Below are positions 5,989 through 7,957 of a DNA stretch of 7,957 bases, piece after piece (positions within the stretch are counted from its first letter, which is position 1; each line of letters begins with the position of its first letter). The position numbers were made by a program, and so were the translations under genes. The stretch spans positions 1-7,957 of the forward strand of contig JAUWGI010000029.1 in NCBI GenBank assembly GCA_030606505.1. The letters run 5' to 3'. The notes beneath the pieces were generated by a model. The model was not told the origin of the DNA, made no database searches, and was given only the letters and a program-made list of their open reading frames with translations. This DNA is from Deltaproteobacteria bacterium. Lineage in GTDB: Bacteria; Chloroflexota; Dehalococcoidia; Dehalococcoidales; BS750m-G39.

Positions 5989-7081
5989 TTAATCCTCCTC
6001 ACCTACAATAGACCGGAGGTAGGCGGTGATAAAACCGTCCAGCTCCCCGTCGAGCACGGCATCGGTATCGCCGGTCTGGTAGTCGGTACGGTGGTCCTTG
6101 ACCATCTTATAGGGATGGAGGACATAGCTCCGTATCTGGTTGCCCCAGCCGGCAACGACATGCTTACCCTTTAATTTGGCTCTCTCCTCGGCCCGCTTGA
6201 CCAGCTCCAGCTCCAGCAGCCGGGAGCGCAGTATCTTCAAGGCGATTTCTTTATTTTGATGCTGGGAGCGCTCGCTCTGGCAGGAGACCGTTAGCCCGCT
6301 GGGCAGATGGGTGAGCCTCACCGCGCTGCTCGTCTTCTGCATGTGTTGTCCCCCCGGCCCGCTCGACCGGAAGACATCAACCCTCAAATCGTCGGGCTCT
6401 ATCCTCACGTCAACACCGGGTTCGGCTTCGGGCATCACCTCCACCAGGGCAAAGGAGGTATGGCGGGCGTGGTCGGCGTCAAAGGGTGAGAGCCTGACCA
6501 GCCGGTGCACGCCGTGTTCCGATTTTAAGTAGCCGTTAGCATAATCGCCGTTAACCCCGATGACCACGCTCTTTATACCCGCCTCCTCCCCCGGAGACAT
6601 GTCAAGAACCTCGGCCTGATAGCGGCGCCGCTCCGCCCAGCGCAGGTACATTCTCATCAGCATCTGCGCCCAGTCCTGCGACTCGGTACCGCCGGCCCCG
6701 GCATGGATTGCTAAAATAGCGTTTCTGGCGTCATAGCCGCTGCTGAAGGCCGCCTCCAGCTCCATATTATCGAGACGGCTAGCCAGATTTTCCACCTCGG
6801 CCTCAATATCCGCCTCCAGCGAATCGTCCTCCAAAGATATTAACTCGGCAACTTCAGACGTCCTCTTCTCCATCCCCCGCCAGCGCTCTACCACCTTCTT
6901 CTGCTCGGCCAGCTGGCGCATCACGCTCTGCGCCTTTTCCTGTTCCTGCCAGAAATCGGGTTCAGAGGACTGCTCCTCCAGATTGGCAATCTCTTTTTCT
7001 CTGGCGGCAATGTCAAAGATGCACCATAGCCATAGAGACGCTGGACTGCAAATCCTTTAGCTTATCCCTCAACTCCTGCAT
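5989..7081 (-). CDS. prfB: Peptide chain release factor 2, made by +1 frameshift
   Basis: RF2 reads UGA and UAA stop codons and releases the finished protein on the ribosome. Translation starts at ATG 7081 and proceeds for 22 codons to CTT (7018-7016), where an in-frame TGA (7015-7013) follows. Skipping the T at 7015 gives GAC at 7014 and a 341-codon frame to TAA at 5989, for a 363-residue protein against about 365 in E. coli. Motifs fit: the recognition tripeptide SPF at 198-200 and the catalytic GGQ at 243-245 in RSSGPGGQHMQK. The early in-frame UGA is the family's own control: when RF2 is scarce the ribosome pauses and shifts. The sequence GGGAGG at 7098-7093, about 11 bases before the ATG, is a good ribosome site. 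prfB follows nfi by 25 bases and is probably co-transcribed. Taking the open frame alone would wrongly start the protein at an internal methionine (6924). Confidence 0.96.
7012..7027 (-). promoter_or_regulatory. Programmed +1 frameshift site of prfB
   Basis: The minus strand reads ATG-GTG-CAT-CTT-TGA-C. The slippery CTT TGA C is exactly the canonical bacterial RF2 site. The Shine-Dalgarno-like booster, AGGGGG in E. coli three bases before CTT, is here reduced to GGTG, which still can pair with the 16S rRNA tail but less strongly. Confidence 0.9.
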
Positions 7082-7106
7082 CTTCTAAAAAGCCTCCCTT
7101 GATAAT

Positions 7107-7796
7107 CTAGACCGGGACTTCTTTAGCCCCCTCCAGCTTTCCCCCCGCCGCCAGGTGCGCCAGCCGGGTTGGCTCTGGTAAGCGATAACCGCAACAGCAC
7201 CGCATCACCCAGTGGATAGCGCTCTCCAGGCTAATTTTATGCCCGATTGATACATAGACCGGCTTTACCCCCGCTCTGGTGCGCAGGACGGCGCCGATAA
7301 TTTCATCCCCATCCACCAACTCGGCATAGCTGCCCGGCTCTAATCCAGGTATCTGGTGACTGCCGCAAAGCCGCGACTTGGCACAGCCGATGGTCGGCGT
7401 ATCTAAAAACAGCCCCAGGTGCGAGGCCAGCCCCAAACGCCGGGGGTGGGCGATGCCCTGCCCGTCGAACAGGATAAGGTCAGGGGCAATCTTGAGCCGC
7501 TCAAAGGCGGCCAGCGTTAGCGGCGCCTCCCTGAAGGATAAAAGGCCGGGGACATAGGGAAAATCAACCTCCCCACCCACCACCTGGGCTTCCACTATCT
7601 CAAGCTCAGGGTAGCTCAGCACCACCACCGCCCCGGTAGCCTCCCCCCGGATTCGGTCTACCGAAATATCCACCCCGGCGATAAAGCGGGGGCTAGTTAG
7701 TTCGTCAATTCTGGATACTTTAGATGCCAGCTTTAATTGCAACTCCCGCGCCTCGGCGGTGCCGACCTCCCAGCCGTGCAGGCTGTTTACCTTCAT
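7107..7796 (-). CDS. nfi: Endonuclease V (deoxyinosine 3' endonuclease)
   Basis: Endonuclease V cuts DNA one phosphodiester 3' of deoxyinosine, starting repair of deaminated adenine; some members also cut inosine in RNA. From the ATG at 7796 the protein has 229 residues (E. coli 223). All active-site elements are present: D43 in AGVDIS, the wedge tyrosine Y81 and E90 in PYVPGLLSFRE, D111 in LILFDGQG, H117 in IAHPRRLGLASHLG, and K140 in CAKSRL. The C-terminal GYRLPEPTRLAH is also typical. The frame extends 13 codons upstream to an ATG at 7835, but those codons overlap a strong promoter (7803-7831) and do not resemble the family, so the inner start is chosen. The gene is followed 25 bases later by prfB, probably in the same transcript. 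A run of three cysteines (RCCCGY) near residue 204 is slightly unusual. Confidence 0.93.
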   Translation of the reverse strand: MKVNSLHGWEVGTAEARELQLKLASKVSRIDELTSPRFIAGVDISVDRIRGEATGAVVVLSYPELEIVEAQVVGGEVDFPYVPGLLSFREAPLTLAAFERLKIAPDLILFDGQGIAHPRRLGLASHLGLFLDTPTIGCAKSRLCGSHQIPGLEPGSYAELVDGDEIIGAVLRTRAGVKPVYVSIGHKISLESAIHWVMRCCCGYRLPEPTRLAHLAAGGKLEGAKEVPV

Positions 7797-7802
7797 AATA
7801 CG

Positions 7803-7831
7803 ATTATACCGATTGGATACCCTGATGACAA
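7803..7831 (-). promoter_or_regulatory. Strong sigma70-type promoter for nfi-prfB, placed for a leaderless mRNA
   Basis: On the minus strand TTGTCA (7831-7826) and TATAAT (7808-7803) are exactly 17 bases apart. Six bases separate the -10 from ATG 7796, so the expected transcription start coincides with the A of the start codon. No ribosome site precedes that ATG. Confidence 0.75.
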
Positions 7832-7849
7832 CCATAGCTTTATCAACCT

Positions 7850-7932
7850 CACCCCCTTTATCCCCATCTCCACTCTTGGAGAGGGGGAATTATTTTTTTA
7901 GAAGAGGGGGACTTCGTCCCCCTTAAACCCCC
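7850..7932 (+). repeat. Dispersed double-hairpin repeat, copy 2
   Basis: The layout matches copy 1 at 5817-5905: ACCCCC, a hairpin (TCTCCA 7867-7872 with TGGAGA 7877-7882, extended by C and G runs), a T-rich run, the TTC-loop hairpin GGGGGAC/GTCCCCC (7906-7922), and CTTAAACCCCC. It lies upstream of nfi, and no gene is visible from here to the right edge. The stems differ in sequence from copy 1 but remain paired. Confidence 0.6.
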
Positions 7933-7957
7933 TATATTCAAAGGAGTTTAAAGAGGT

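Noticed and set aside
6924..7014. Starting prfB at the internal ATG at 6924 as a normal gene
   Set aside because: This loses 52 residues of a conserved N-terminal region; the CTT TGA C site and upstream 22 codons restore a full-length RF2.
1..7957. CRISPR array, tRNA or rRNA genes
   Set aside because: I saw no regularly spaced repeats with unique spacers, and no cloverleaf or ribosomal RNA sequence on either strand.

Overview
All recognisable genes in this window lie on the minus strand, so transcription runs from high to low coordinates. The window joins two kinds of DNA. The right half (about 3.89-7.96 kb) is ordinary bacterial chromosome: endonuclease V (nfi), peptide chain release factor 2 (prfB, with its programmed frameshift), an exported peptidase of the MA-like metalloprotease type, and the 5' part of radC. 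The left half (1 to about 3.89 kb) looks like one end of an integrated mobile element. It holds an orphan gene with its own promoter and terminator, then a tightly overlapping operon of an HTH regulator, a 44-residue protein and a large phage/plasmid-type primase-ATPase that runs off the left edge.

The two halves meet inside radC. The RadC protein follows the family closely through the conserved segment that precedes the HNHPSGD metal-binding motif, then changes to five unrelated residues and a stop. The simplest reading is that an element inserted into radC and the missing 3' end lies beyond the left edge, past the rest of the element. No integrase is visible, so whether this is a prophage, an ICE or a plasmid-like island stays open.

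The chromosomal side is compact. nfi and prfB are 25 bases apart and probably share a promoter placed so that the nfi transcript would begin at or next to its start codon (a leaderless mRNA candidate). The peptidase stop overlaps a TTG start of radC. The spacers before nfi and between prfB and the peptidase gene are full of G/C-run hairpins. Several share a TTC loop while their stems differ in sequence but stay paired, which suggests a dispersed structured repeat family.

Organism: gene content and style (prfB beside nfi, the MA-like peptidase beside radC, C-run rich intergenic repeats) suggest a Chloroflexota bacterium of the Dehalococcoidia type, but this is a weak inference without database comparison. 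A bacterial host is secure from prfB and radC. The element uses visibly more A+T and more TTA/CTA leucine codons than the chromosomal genes, consistent with separate ancestry.
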